From NCBI RefSeq assembly GCF_042100115.1, contig NC_091277.1, forward strand, positions 2,046,001-2,110,000: a stretch of DNA of 64,000 bases. The letters run 5' to 3'. Below the pieces are notes generated by a model that worked only from the letters and a program-made list of their open reading frames with translations, was not told the DNA's origin and ran no database searches. Positions 33,883-45,042 of this stretch are shown here, piece by piece (within the stretch, counting starts at the first letter, position 1; each line of letters opens with the position of its first letter). The position numbers were made by a program, and so were the translations under genes. The DNA is from Alternaria dauci (lineage: Eukaryota > Ascomycota > Dothideomycetes > Pleosporales > Pleosporaceae).

Positions 33883-35635
33883 CTACACACTCATCTCTTT
33901 CAAGTTCTCGCTAACTTTGAACGGCGCCTCCGTCTTGCTTCTGATCTCGTCCACAGTAACGCCCTTTGCGTGCTCCTTCAGGGTTAATCCCTCAACACGA
34001 TCGCAGTCGAATACGGCGAGGTCTGTGATGATGGTACTCACGCACTTCTGTCCCGTGAGAGGGAATGTGCATTGATTCAGGATCTTGGGGTTGCCCTTCT
34101 TGTCGACATGTTCCATAGTGATGACAACCTTGGTTTGTGTAGGGTTTGCGACCAGGTCCATGGCGCCGCCGATGCCTTTGACCTTTCCGGGTAGCATAAA
34201 GTTTGCGAGATCTGGAGGGACATTCAGTAAGAGAAAAAGCGAACAACTTCTAAGCGTAGGACAAACCTCCGTATTGATTTACTTGCATAGCTCCCAACAT
34301 GGCGACATCTATCCGCCCTGATCGGATCATACCAAAAGACTCATGGCTACCGAACGTCGACGCGCCCTTGATGAGGGTAACAGTTTCCTTTCCGGCATTG
34401 ATGAGGTCGGGGTCCTAAGTTTGTTAAGGATATTCATAGCACTCTGCTGTTATCGCAAACTCACTTCTTCGCCTGGCTTGGGGTATCGGCCCATGCCCAG
34501 AATTCCATTTTCTGACTCGAGTATGATCTCAGTGCCCTCGGGCAAGAATGCTGGTGCTGCTAGTGGCATGCCGATCCCAAGGTTGACATACATGCCATCC
34601 TTCAATTCTTGAGCCGCGCGCTTGATGATGCGCTCGCGTTTTTGCGAAGCTTCGGTTGAACCTGACATATTTGCTTAGCCATATGTGTCTCGTGGTAAAG
34701 TTTGATCATAACTTACCACCTTCCAAGAGCGCTTTCTTCTGCTCCTCCGGGCTCTTCCAGAACACTTTCCTCTCGATCTCCTTGCCAACTGTGCTCTTGA
34801 TCACTTTCTTCACGTATATTCCCTGGAGATGGATATCTTCTGGTGCAATCTCCCCGTCTTCAACAATCTCATCTGCCTCAACAATTGTCATCTTAGCGTT
34901 CTTGCCCATTGCTTCGTTGAAGTTATTCTGTGCTTTGCGGAACTGGCAGTTGCCGAGACGATCGGCTTTTGCAACCTTGACAAAGGCGTAGTCACCAAAA
35001 ATGGCTTCCTCCATCACATAGGATTTTCCGTTGAACTCGCGGGTTTCTTTGGGGGGAGCCATTTTCGCGATGGTACCATCGGTGTTGTAGCGCACAGGAA
35101 GTTCACCAGTTTGTACTGCATATTGTCAGCCCTGTCGTACATACACAACTATTCTTGCATTCATACCAATTGTTCCATATGCTGCTGGTGTGTAGAAAGC
35201 CGGCACACCCGCAGCACCAGCAGCACACTTCTCGGCAATCGTGCCTTGGGGAGTCAACTGCAGACTCAGTTCGCCCTTCAAGTACATCTGTTCAAACACC
35301 TTGTTGTCTCCGATGTAACTAGCAATCATGGTGCCAATCTGCTTTGTCTCTAGGAGTTGTCCAAGCCCAACACCCGGCATACCGGCATTGTTGCTGACAA
35401 CAGTGAAGTTGCCAAGGTCACTTCGGTCGCGCAGAGCGTTGATGAGGGTGTTTGGAACTCCTGAGAAACCAAATCCACCAACCAAGACTGTCGTGTCAGA
35501 CTTCATGTCCTTGATAGCTTCTTGTGCGGAGGAGACGATCTTGTTGATGGCTGGTCGAGACGCGCTCGCAGAGAAGAATCGCAAGCCTGTCGCCGGGCCG
35601 CGGCGTCGTGCGGAAAAAAGAAGAGAACGTTGCAT
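33883..35635 (-). CDS. Succinyl-CoA:3-oxoacid CoA-transferase (SCOT family), mitochondrial; possible 3-oxoadipate CoA-transferase
   Basis: Five exons, 35167-35635, 34717-35115, 34465-34661, 34267-34414 and 33883-34211, give 513 residues; introns are 50-55 bp. A mitochondrial presequence ([20 protein letters not shown]) precedes the alpha-subunit half with [16 protein letters not shown]; the beta half contains the catalytic Glu in [13 protein letters not shown] and [20 protein letters not shown]. The enzyme moves CoA from succinyl-CoA to a 3-oxoacid. Classical SCOT uses acetoacetate, but the neighbouring iron-ADH and thiolase genes match the yeast 3-oxoadipate gene set, so 3-oxoadipate is a reasonable alternative substrate (inference). 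A CCCCACA site lies about 240 bp upstream at 35874-35880. Confidence 0.93.
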
Positions 35636-36268
35636 CGTGAGAATCGTGGTCGTGAGCCGTAAGGTATCGAAGAAAACAAGTCGAGCCGGCAAGCTTCAAA
35701 CCGTTCAAGGCAGTTTGAGATGGCGCAAGACGTTGTTGCAGGCGCGGGCTGAGTTCAAGAAGGTGATTAGAACTCGCTCGACAACGATACCTGGCCCAGC
35801 CCTCAGCTTCTCCGCAAAACTCAATACACAAAGACGGTGTGTGGGAATTGTGGTGTACAGCGGAGTTGACGCTCCCCACACGAACACCATGGGCATGCAT
35901 CATAGTAACTAGCCGATTGGATCAGACCGACCCAAATGCCGTGCCGATGGCGGGTAAGAGCAAAGCTCCACAATCGGAGGTGGGTAAGGACTTAGCCGGC
36001 CAAGATGCGGAGGTTGCGGCCAAAACGCACGTTCATTGGATCATCACAGACGCGGAAAAAGGCACTGGGGCCCGGACATGGAAAACATTTCCAACGGCAA
36101 AACAACCGCAACCGCCTCACGTGTCGACGCGTTATCGCGTCGTCGAACAACTTGCTATCGATAGACACTTTGAGGATACAGCGCATAGGGTGCGTTTTCA
36201 CGCTTAGAACAAATTGATTGAGGTACTTTGCTAAAGTCGCTACCTATCGCTTGCGCCAGAGGAACACT
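35636..36268 (-). promoter_or_regulatory. Intergenic, 633 bp; upstream of the CoA-transferase
   Basis: This contains CCCCACA at 35874-35880 on the plus strand and the 3' flank of the iron-ADH gene. The 122-codon plus frame here is not convincing. Confidence 0.4.
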
Positions 36269-37622
36269 TTAGTACAAGCCGTGGACGATTTGCTTCACTG
36301 TGTAGAATGTCAGTCAATGAAAGGTCCCCGATTCTTACGCGATAACTCACAGTTCGCAAAATCCTTGTGGTCTTTGCTATGGAGCGCACGTGACGCGATG
36401 GCTTCTTCTTCTGCATCGCCGGTCGGTACATTGTACTATAGATCGATGATCAGCACAAGTCGATTTAATACGCTTCAGCGACTTACAGCTGTCAAGGTAG
36501 TCTTGTGGCCCAGTTCTTCAACAAGTCCGGCGATAGCGTCGGCAACAACATGCGCGTCCTGCTCATCGCTGCCTGTACTTTGCTTGCCAATGTAAGGAAT
36601 AATCCTTGCGATTTGCTTCGCCTCCTCTGGATTGCTGGCCTTGAAGTGTACTGTCGGCGCTAGACTGAGACAGCTGGTGATACCGTGGGGAATGCTATAG
36701 GTAGCACCTATCGCATGACCTATGCTATGGCTGAGGCCGACTCCGCCGGTGTATAGAAAAGGGAAAAGTGAGGAATAACACGCGACGAAGAGCTTTGTTC
36801 GCACTTCCGCATTATTAGGGTCGGCTTTCGACTGCGGCAAGTACGTGAAGAGATCTTTGATAGCCTCCAGAGCCATGCGCTTCGTGGGAATCTCAGCAGC
36901 GAGAGGGTGGTACATCAGCTCAACTGCGTGGTCCAGTGATCGAATTCCTGTGCTTGTCCATAGGTTCAATGGTGTGTATATGGCCAGTTCGCCATCGTAC
37001 ACGACAGCCTTGGGTACAAGTTCAGGGTCGCTCACAGCGATCTTGTGCTTTTCCTCGGTGGTGAAGCCGGCATTTTGTGTCGTCTCCGCTACACTGAGCG
37101 TTGTCGGCACGGCGATACTTGGTATCCACTTTCCAGTCTCTTGGTGGATGTTGTACGCAATTGCCTTGGCCGAGTCAATAGGTGATCCACCGCCTATCGA
37201 GATGAGGACGTCGCATCCTGACTTTGCCATCAAGGCGGTGGCTTCTTTGATGTCCCCAATTGGCCTGTGACATGTCAGTCTGCGCTGCTGAAACCGAGCT
37301 GCTTCTCACATACGCATGCTGCCCGATCTTGCTGAATGTACCACCGTGTGCAGAACCAAGTGTTTTTTCAATGTTCTTGATCACAGGTGTCTTCTCGTAC
37401 AACGACCGGCCGGTAATGATAAAGGCTTTGGTAGCACCGAGCTCGGCAATGACATCCGAAAGCTGGCTGCTGGTACCTGTGCGAAATAGTTAGCTATTTT
37501 CAAGCCATTGTCACAGGCTGCTTGCCGTTTCCGTATATCATGAGCTTGACAGGCGACGCTCTGTACACGCCCTTGGTAGAGGAGTCGATGCTGCCATTCT
37601 GGTACTTGTTCGGGAGCGCCAT
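36269..37622 (-). CDS. Iron-containing alcohol dehydrogenase, maleylacetate-reductase type
   Basis: Five exons, 37526-37622, 37314-37476, 36487-37264, 36351-36435 and 36269-36297, give 383 residues. The first intron (37477-37525) only works with a GC donor (GCAAGC..CACAG): this yields MIYGNGTSSQLSDV, whereas every GT choice breaks the frame. Other introns are GT-AG. The nucleotide site is VLISIGGGSPIDSAKAIAY, followed by PSIAVPTTLSVAETTQNAGF; iron ligands lie in SLDHAVELMY and GGVGLSHSIGHAIGATYSIPHG. Length and wording fit maleylacetate reductases, which convert maleylacetate to 3-oxoadipate at the end of hydroxyquinol-type ring cleavage. The gene diverges from the thiolase over 272 bp, as expected for a joint pathway. 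Other iron-ADH activities cannot be excluded. Confidence 0.9.
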
Positions 37623-37894
37623 TGTGTAGTGTTTGGTTGACTTCAGTTTGCGTGTGAAAATGTTCAAATTGAACAGTCGCGTCTGCATGCAAGCTAAATC
37701 CGGCAAACATCGTTGCGGTGTTGCCCGAGTTGTCATAGAGGGGTCTTCCCGATTCTGCCCCACACATACACGTCGCCCCGCCACAGCCCTTGCCGCAACC
37801 ACGATGTGGGCACTTCCTCGGATATGCGAGATGATACAATAGGCAACTATTTCTGCAGTAATGTATCGCGTTACTTTTCAGTATATACGCCAAA
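37623..37894. promoter_or_regulatory. 272-bp divergent promoter, iron-ADH / thiolase
   Basis: Contains CCCCACA at 37758-37764, a related TGTGGGC at 37805-37811 and a CCCCGC box near 37775. One compact region would drive both genes. Confidence 0.5.
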
Positions 37895-39212
37895 ATGGCA
37901 TCCTTTAGCAGAGCTGCGCGAAACGTGTTGCAGAAAAGCCCAAACGATGTTGTGTTACTTTCTGCGGTCAGGTCGCCGATCAACCGTGGTTTCAAGGGCG
38001 GTTACAAAGACACCCACCCGGAAGATATATTGATGCCGGTGAGTGTCGGCAGAAGAAAGCACTACGCCGTTGCTAAACATGTCAGATCATGAAAGCCGCC
38101 GTACAGCGAGCTGGTATCGAAAAGAAAGATGTGAATGATGTCATGATTGGGAATGTACTCGCTGAACTTGGTTTCGCAAAGACCGGACGCATGGCAATCA
38201 ACCATGCCGGGTTTCCAAATTCAACGACTTTTCACACGGTCAATCGTCAATGTTCGAGCAGTCTGCAGGCCATCACCCACATCTCGCATTCGATCATGGT
38301 GGGCCAGATTGACGTGGGGCTTGCTGGCGGTGTAGAGAGCATGTCAAGAAACTACGGCTCCCGGGGCCTTCCGACCGATGTTTCGCCTACACTACTAGGA
38401 TCAACCGTCAAAGATGCTCGCGACTGCCTCATGCCGATGGGGATTACATCCGAGAATGTGGCGGAAAGATACAAGGTCGATAGAAAGTCACAAGATGAGT
38501 ATGCGGTACGAAGTCATAGTCGCGCAAGTCGCGCCCAAAAGGAAGGCCGCTTTGATTGGGAGATAGAGCCAGTGACGGTTCAGAGGATAGACGAAGCAAG
38601 CGGCCAGCCTGCAGCATACGAGGTAACCAAGGACGATGGTATTCGACATGGCTTAACTTTTGAGAAAGTGTCAAGCCTTAAGCCTGTGTTCCGTGAGAAC
38701 GGCACGAGCACTGCAGGCAACTCGTAAGTTGACCTAAATCAAGGCGACTTTGTGGCTAACCCACCAGGTCTCCAATATCCGACGGCGCATCCTCGACCAT
38801 ACTCGCTCGGCGCTCATGGGCTGAGGAGCGTGGTCTGCAGCCACTCGGTCGCTTCGTCGGTACACAAGTCAAAGGCTGCGCTCCCGATGAGATGGGCATC
38901 AGCCCGATATACGCGATACCTGCATTGCTGGAGTGGACAGGTGTCCAACTAAAGGACGTCGACGTCATCGAGCTAAACGAGGCGTTCGCCAGTCAAGCTA
39001 TCGCGTGCATTCGAGAGCTGGGTCTCGATGAAGACAAGGTGAACCCGAATGGAGGTGCGATAGCCCTCGGTCATCCCACGGGGGCGACGGGTGCTCGGCA
39101 GACTGCTACGCTGTTTGGCGAGCTGCGACGGCAGGACAAGGAGATTGGTATCGTCAGCATGTGCGCGAGTACCGGACTGGGTCTTGCTTCGTTGTTTGTC
39201 CGAGAGTCATAG
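37895..39212 (+). CDS. 3-ketoacyl-CoA thiolase (candidate 3-oxoadipyl-CoA thiolase)
   Basis: Three exons, 37895-38038, 38086-38723 and 38768-39212, with introns of 47 and 44 bp, total 408 residues. The thiolase signatures are complete: the acyl-enzyme Cys in VNRQCSSSLQAITH, the GGVESMSRN loop, NEAFASQA with the active-site Asn, the His in NPNGGAIALGHPTGATGARQ, and the second Cys in SMCASTGLGLASLF. There is no C-terminal PTS1 (it ends RES) and no clear PTS2; the N-terminus (MASFSRAARNVLQK) is basic and could be a weak mitochondrial signal. It cleaves a 3-oxoacyl-CoA with CoA. Sharing a promoter region with the iron-ADH and lying beside the CoA-transferase, it may release succinyl-CoA and acetyl-CoA from 3-oxoadipyl-CoA. 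Confidence 0.92.
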
Positions 39213-39623
39213 CATGGATTGTAGAAATGTGACAAAATGTTGATGGTGATGATTCAACCGTTCCCCAAAGATCAGCCCAGTGGTTATTGCGATACAGTAG
39301 GCCCCCCAGAAACCCAAAAGCGACGCTACACTCTCGTGGATGGTGATGATGCGCAGATTGTGGTGGAGAGTGTGGAACGCGAAACTGTCGCGCGCGTCAC
39401 ATGTCTGTTCCGGCTAGCCGCTTTGGTAAGCACTAAACACAAGGGCCACCCGCATAACAGCCCGGCAGTGTCTTCCCCACACGACGCTGCTGCATCCGCG
39501 TCCCACACGACGTCCACCGGCTGCCAGCTGCCAGCCATGTCTTGGGCATTGCTCAGGCTCTCATTAGAGCTTCATATCCCCTTCATGATTCATTGACGTC
39601 CTCGTATCATTACAATCAGCATC
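39213..39623. promoter_or_regulatory. Intergenic, 411 bp; promoter of the cycloisomerase gene
   Basis: CCCCACA lies at 39475-39481, with a second CCCACACGACG a few bases downstream. No gene is recognised. Confidence 0.4.
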
Positions 39624-41051
39624 ATGTTCCTGCTTCGACGCGCCCCACTGCGTGCCATTCCTCGGCAAACCACTTTCCGTCCTCAACGACGATCACTCGG
39701 CAGCGTCAGCGCCATCGACTCGGTCATCTTCCGTACGCTGTTTGGAACCGATGAGATTCGCAAGGTGTTCGACGACAAAGCGTATATCAACCGGTGTGTT
39801 GATGCTGAGACCGCATTGGCAAGGGCACAGTCAAAATGCAATGTAATACCTTCTCATATCGGAGAGATTGTGACATCGAAAGCTCGTGAAGTAGAACTCG
39901 ACTACGACAGGCTGCGCACCGAAACCGAAATCGTCGGATATCCCATCTTTCCTCTAGTGCGACAACTCTCTGCATCATGCGGTGACGAGGCTGGACGATA
40001 TGTGCATTGGGGAGCAACAACACAGGACATCATGGACCTGGCCAGCATGCTGCAGATGAAAGAAGGCCTTGAGATTGTCGAGCGAACACTTCGCTCCGTC
40101 ATCAAGAACCTGGAGGACTTGTCAAAAAAGCATCGGGATACGCCCATGGCCGGTCGCACCCATCTTCAGCATGCTCTGCCCATCACTTTCGGGCACAAGT
40201 GCGCCATATGGCTGTCTGGATTCCAAAGACACCTCGAACGCCTCGAGCAGCTCAAAGCGCGTGCCTTGATGGTTCAGTTTGGGGGAGCTGCAGGCTCTTT
40301 GGCTTCCCTAGGCTCAGGCGATGATGGCATCCGTGTTCGGAAGGAAATGGCCAAAGATCTAGGTTTGACCGATCCTCCTATTACCTGGCATGTCGCTAGA
40401 GATGGAGTTGCTGAGATAACAAACTACCTTGCGCTTGTTGGTGGCACCCTAGGCAAGCTTGCGCTGGACATTATCATCATGTCTTCGAACGAACTTTCAG
40501 AAGTCTCGGAGCCTTTTGTACCGCACCGCGGCGCCTCCTCGACTATGCCCCAAAAGCGGAACCCCATTTCAAGCGAAGTCATCCTGGCAGCGTCGAAGAT
40601 TCTACGATCGAATGCCGGCTTAGTGCTCGACGGTATGGTTTCGGACTTTGAGCGCGCCTCTGGTCCCTGGCATCTGGAATGGGTGGCTGTCCCCGAAAGC
40701 TTCGTGATTGCTGTTGGAGCACTGAACCAGGCTGACTTTGCGCTCTCTGGCCTTGTGGTCAACCCCAAGCAGATGCTCACAAATCTCTATTCTACTAGGG
40801 GTCTTATCGTCGCCGAAGCTGTCATGATGGGCCTTGCTCCACATGTTGGTCGGTCAAAAGCGCACGACGTTGTCTACGAGGCATGCAAAGAAAGCATCGA
40901 GAACGATACCAGCTTGCTAGAAGCTCTGCAGACGCGGTCCGAGATTACCGACAAGATCTCCAGCCAAGAGCTCAGCTCGCTGTGCGATGCGAAGAACTAT
41001 CTCGGCTCGTGTGGATTAATGGTGGACGAGGTCTTAGCTGCATCCAGATAG
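39624..41051 (+). CDS. 3-carboxy-cis,cis-muconate cycloisomerase-like enzyme (bacterial PcaB type, class-II fumarase superfamily)
   Basis: A single exon of 475 residues. The first 25 residues (MFLLRRAPLRAIPRQTTF) form a strongly basic presequence, so the protein is probably mitochondrial. The body follows the PcaB/adenylosuccinate-lyase family: YVHWGATTQDIMD, MAGRTHLQHALPITFGHK, and the superfamily signature GASSTMPQKRNPISSE near residue 300 carrying the catalytic-loop Ser. Bacterial PcaB lactonises 3-carboxy-cis,cis-muconate; fungi normally use an unrelated beta-propeller enzyme for that step, so this homolog may act on a related dicarboxylate. Context with a ring-cleaving dioxygenase and 3-oxoadipate-type genes supports a role in aromatic catabolism. 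Alternative: a general lyase of the fumarase family. Confidence 0.85.
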   Translation: MFLLRRAPLRAIPRQTTFRPQRRSLGSVSAIDSVIFRTLFGTDEIRKVFDDKAYINRCVDAETALARAQSKCNVIPSHIGEIVTSKAREVELDYDRLRTETEIVGYPIFPLVRQLSASCGDEAGRYVHWGATTQDIMDLASMLQMKEGLEIVERTLRSVIKNLEDLSKKHRDTPMAGRTHLQHALPITFGHKCAIWLSGFQRHLERLEQLKARALMVQFGGAAGSLASLGSGDDGIRVRKEMAKDLGLTDPPITWHVARDGVAEITNYLALVGGTLGKLALDIIIMSSNELSEVSEPFVPHRGASSTMPQKRNPISSEVILAASKILRSNAGLVLDGMVSDFERASGPWHLEWVAVPESFVIAVGALNQADFALSGLVVNPKQMLTNLYSTRGLIVAEAVMMGLAPHVGRSKAHDVVYEACKESIENDTSLLEALQTRSEITDKISSQELSSLCDAKNYLGSCGLMVDEVLAASR

Positions 41052-41480
41052 TCAACATCAGTGCAAAACATCCTCCATGCATAACACCTTCGCTGACAAC
41101 CACATTGTGAATGCTTTTTCTGAGTCAGCACTATGTTTCCGAGCACCCCGCAAGTGAGCCACTAGGTCCATGTCACGACATCTTTCATGTGGGAGAGTGC
41201 ATCGCATTTCCATCTCACGGGTCCCACTAACCCGGTCAAGGTAACGGTTCTTTGCCCAATTATAATCATGTGGGCCTCCTCGCAGCTTCCGTAGCTACCG
41301 AATTGGTAACCCCGCTATTATGCGTATTGGGCCCCGCCACCACATCATGCACAGGCCGGACCACCAAGCTGCGGCAGATGTCGGCCCAGAGTTCCATGAC
41401 CATGGATAGTCCAATATAAGGGTGATTCTTGACATGGTAACGTTGAATACACCTACAATCATCGTCATACACCCAACACT
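41052..41480. promoter_or_regulatory. Intergenic, 429 bp; promoter of the dioxygenase gene
   Basis: This has a TGAGTCAGC bZIP/AP-1-like site near 41121 and two CATGTGGG elements (near 41186 and 41269) related to the TGTGGGG motif of the cluster. Confidence 0.4.
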
Positions 41481-43197
41481 ATGCAAGACTTCAAGGAACG
41501 CAAGCTCGTCACCGACCCCCAAAAGGCATTCCACTTCACAGATCTCCAAAGACTAAAGCCAACACGTGCGAACGACCCCTACGACTACCAAGCGGGATGG
41601 GGCAATCGACATCAATCAGAGGTCATCCCCGGGACCTTGCCTGTTGCCCAGAACAACCCTCAGGAAGTTCGATTCGGACTTTACACTGAAGGCATCACAT
41701 ACTCAGCATTCGCAGCTCCCCGCGCCCACAACTTCAGTACTTACATGTACCGATGCCGACCAGCGGCTGCTCATAGTATGTGTCACTATCATGTTTCACG
41801 CATGTACAAACTAACATGTCACAGATGGCGACATCCCGATTGAGACAAAGTCGAACATTACAAACTGTTTCTTGTCCATCAATCCCAAAGTCGAGACGCT
41901 TCCTGAGCAAGCAGAATGGCATCCATTTCCACTGCCTAAAGAAGATGAGAAGATCGACTTCGTCGATGGCCTGCATACACTCTGCGGCAGCGGAGACCCA
42001 AACATTAGAGAGGGTCTTGCGCTGTACGTATACATGATCAACTCCAGTATGGAACGACGAGCGTTTTGCAACACCGATGGCGACTTCCTTATCTGCGCGC
42101 AACAGGGCAATCTTGATATCCAGACGGAGATGGGAAAGATCTTCTTGCAACCTGGCGAGATCTGTGTCATACAGCGTGGTATCAGATTTTGCCTGAACTT
42201 GGCTCCGGATACACCGGTGGCACGTGGCTATATCACAGAAGTCTGGGGTTCTATGTGGGAGCTTCCAGATCTTGGCCCACTAGGCGGCCATGGTCTTGCC
42301 AATCCTCGCGACTTTCTTTACCCAGTAGCCGCTATTGATGACGATCTGCACGTAGACTGGCAGATTGTCAACAAGACCAACGGTCAGCTCGTGGCGATCC
42401 AGCAAGACCACAGCCCCTTCGATCTTGTCGCATGGCACGGCAACGTTGTCCCGTACAAGTATGATCTCACGAAGTTCTCTTCGCAAAACAGCACGTCCAT
42501 CGATCACACTGATCCATCGATTTTCACAGTCCTCACAGCCAAATCTCGTGATCCTTTGACACCACTGGCAGACTTCCTATGGTTCGGCCCAAGGTGGGAC
42601 GTTGCGACCAACACTTTCCGGTTACCCTACTTCCACCGCAATTCCGCCTCCGAATTTCTTGCCTGTCTGTACGGACAAGGTCTTGGAAGAAGTGACGATT
42701 TCCGACCGGGTGGAGGTAGTTTTGAGGGCGGCCACACACCTCACGGTGGATTCCATGAGGGATACCAACATGGCATGCGGATACATGAGAGCCAGCCTGA
42801 GAAGATTCTCACTGGTAAGTTACGCTCACTACCAAACAGTCGCAAGTTTGCTAACGTCAACTTAGACCAATTGACCATTATGATCGAATCAAGTCGTCTC
42901 TTCCTCTTTACTGAGTACGCTCGTAAGGGTTGTGGGACGATCGAGACCCGGGGAACCGACTACAGGGTTTGGGACGCTCTTCCGGATCGCTTCTCTACCA
43001 ACAAGAGAGCCCAGGAGTTACTGGCTCGGATCAAGGACGATAAGATCGCAGAGAAGAAGAGGCTTGCACCATACTACTTTGGAGGTTTCTCGCATGGTGC
43101 CAATACCAGTAGCACAGATGGTGTTCACGCTGAAGAGCTGAAGCAATATCTCAGCTCCGACTCGAAGGTTAATGGAACGAACGGCATCCATGCTTAA
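41481..43197 (+). CDS. Homogentisate 1,2-dioxygenase family protein (divergent HmgA-like)
   Basis: Three exons, 41481-41775, 41825-42814 and 42866-43197, give 538 residues. The second intron (51 nt, GTAAGT..TTAG) contains no stop and keeps frame, so unspliced RNA would add 17 residues; homology across ILT-DQLTIMIESS favours splicing. The N-terminus YQAGWGNRHQSEVIPGTLP and ITYSAFAAPR match HmgA. The iron ligands are in PYFHRNSASEF (His and Glu) and GHTPHGGF (His). At 538 residues it is about 90 longer than typical HmgA, largely in the middle and C-terminal tail, and its active-site surroundings (DFLWFGPRWDVATNTF) are divergent. The enzyme opens an aromatic ring next to a side chain; the exact phenolic substrate is uncertain. 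Confidence 0.87.
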
Positions 43198-43471
43198 ACG
43201 TTCTTCCCTATTCTCAATTTCGCGTTCCAGTTAGTTTAGCGATGTAATTGTGCGAGTTCCAACATTACGTGTACACGGTGTAGACTGCATTCAGCACTCC
43301 GCAATGATTACTGTCTGTAAATCTGTCACATCGATTCGAAATTGTCTGTGCATTCACCTACTAGACCCTTTACCGACCCCACAAGCTTCATGTGGGGCAA
43401 GAACTTCTAGAAATCGAGTTCTTTTCTTTTAACATCGCCGTCAGTGACCATGGCAAGTCTTGAGCAGGATC
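43198..43471. promoter_or_regulatory. Promoter of the class III CoA-transferase gene with a perfect inverted repeat
   Basis: A 274-bp region carrying the inverted repeat described separately at 43377-43397, about 75 bp before the start codon. Confidence 0.45.
43377..43397. promoter_or_regulatory. Inverted repeat CCCCACA-N7-TGTGGGG, candidate regulator site
   Basis: Two perfect 7-bp arms with a 7-bp spacer lie 75 bp upstream of the CoA-transferase ATG. The same half-site occurs singly in the other intergenic regions of the cluster. A dyad suggests binding of a dimer or two protein copies (inference). Confidence 0.5.
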
Positions 43472-45042
43472 ATGTTTTCTTTCAGAGCCGTTGCGAGAGC
43501 GGCGCCACACGCGTATCTTCAACCCACGGCTGGTCGAGTCGCTACCCGAACATTGCAATCACGGAGAAGAAACATTGCGACCAAGAGCAATGTTTCCAAG
43601 CAATTGATTGAGAAGCTGCCTCTGGCTGGCATCAAAGTACTGGACATGACCCGGGTGTTAGCTGGGGTATGTGATTGATTGATTGAGCGAAGTAGAAACG
43701 CATTCGCTAACATCAAGTAGCCATACTGTACACAGATTCTTGGAGATCTTGGGTGAGTTGTGGACACATAGCACGATAAGACGCACGCTGATGGGCGATC
43801 AGAGCAGATGTCATTAAGATCGAACACCCCACACGAGGCGACGACACACGATCCTGGGGCCCACCAGATGCACCGTATACCGATGGTGTTGAGCGTCAGT
43901 TCCCCGGCGAAAGCGCATATTACCTTTCGGTATGTCCGAGACGTGCGATCGTGTATATTAACTTTCTGACTCGTTGCAGGTAAATCGCAATAAGAAGTCA
44001 GTTGGACTAGCCTTCAACAATCCCACAGGAATCTCCATTCTGCACAGGCTCGCGCAGGAATGCGACGTGCTTGTCGAGAACTACCTCCCGGGATCACTCG
44101 CAAAGTACCAGCTCGACTACGCCACCCTCGCGAAGCTCAATCCTTCCCTTGTATACGCTTCCGTCACTGGCTATGGACAAACGGGACCATATCGCGACCG
44201 CGCAGGCTACGATGTGATGGTCGAGGCTGAGATGGGCTTGATGCACATCACGGGAGAGAGGGACGGGCCACCAGTCAAGGTTGGCGTAGCGGTTACGGAT
44301 ATCATGACTGGCATGTACACCGCCATCGGCATACAGGCGGCGTTATATTCGCGAAAGGAGACTGGTTTGGGGCAGTGGATCGATGCGAGCTTGAGCGACG
44401 TGCAGGTTTCGGGATTGGCAAACATTGCGAGCAGTGCGCTAGTGACAGGCAAAGGCGATAGTGGTCGATGGGGAACTGCACACGGTAAGGGTAGACTCAA
44501 GACGTGTGAACAAAAATCATACTGACTCGGCCATAGCGACAGTAGTACCGTACCGAGCCTACAAGACGAAAGACACGAACATCGCAGTAGGCGGCTGCAA
44601 CGACCGCCTCTATGGCATCCTCTGCGACAAACTACAACGCCCAGAATGGAAGACCGATCCTCGTTTCCTCACGAACGCGCTCCGCGTCAAACACCGCACG
44701 GAAATCGATACGCTTGTCGAGACCGAGCTCATGACCAAGACGACACAGGAGTGGCTAGAGATCTTCGACGGTAGCGGGATGCCATACGCGGCCGTGAACG
44801 ATATCAAGGGCACGGTTGAGCACGAACATGTTCTTGCGCGTAATATGATTCAGGAGGTCGATCATCCGGCGGTGGGCAAGGTGAAGCTTGTCAATCACCC
44901 GGTGAAATATTCGAGAGCCGAGCCGCGGATCAGGAGTCCACCGCCGCTATTAGGGCAGCATACCGATGAGGTGTTGAGGGACATGCTGGGATATGGAGAG
45001 AGCGAGATCAAGGAGCTGAGGCAACAGAAGGTGGTTGCGTAG
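43472..45042 (+). CDS. Class III (CaiB/BaiF) CoA-transferase, mitochondrial, SUGCT-like
   Basis: Five exons, 43472-43666, 43721-43752, 43803-43929, 43980-44484 and 44537-45042, total 454 residues; exon 2 is only 32 nt. The ATG at 43472 opens a mitochondrial presequence (MFSFRAVARAAPHAYLQ). The class III fold begins IKVLDMTRVLAGPYCTQILG; the catalytic Asp lies in ADVIKIEHPTRGDD / YDVMVEAEMG, and NRNKKSVGLAF, YASVTGYGQTGPY and SGMPYAAVNDI are family landmarks. Closest function by wording is succinyl-CoA:glutarate CoA-transferase, which activates dicarboxylates in mitochondria. Together with the SCOT-type gene it gives the cluster two different CoA-transferases, presumably for two different acid intermediates. 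Confidence 0.92.

Noticed and set aside
35328..35912. 194-codon plus-strand frame
   Set aside because: It overlaps the first exon of the SCOT-family gene in antisense; no domain signature.
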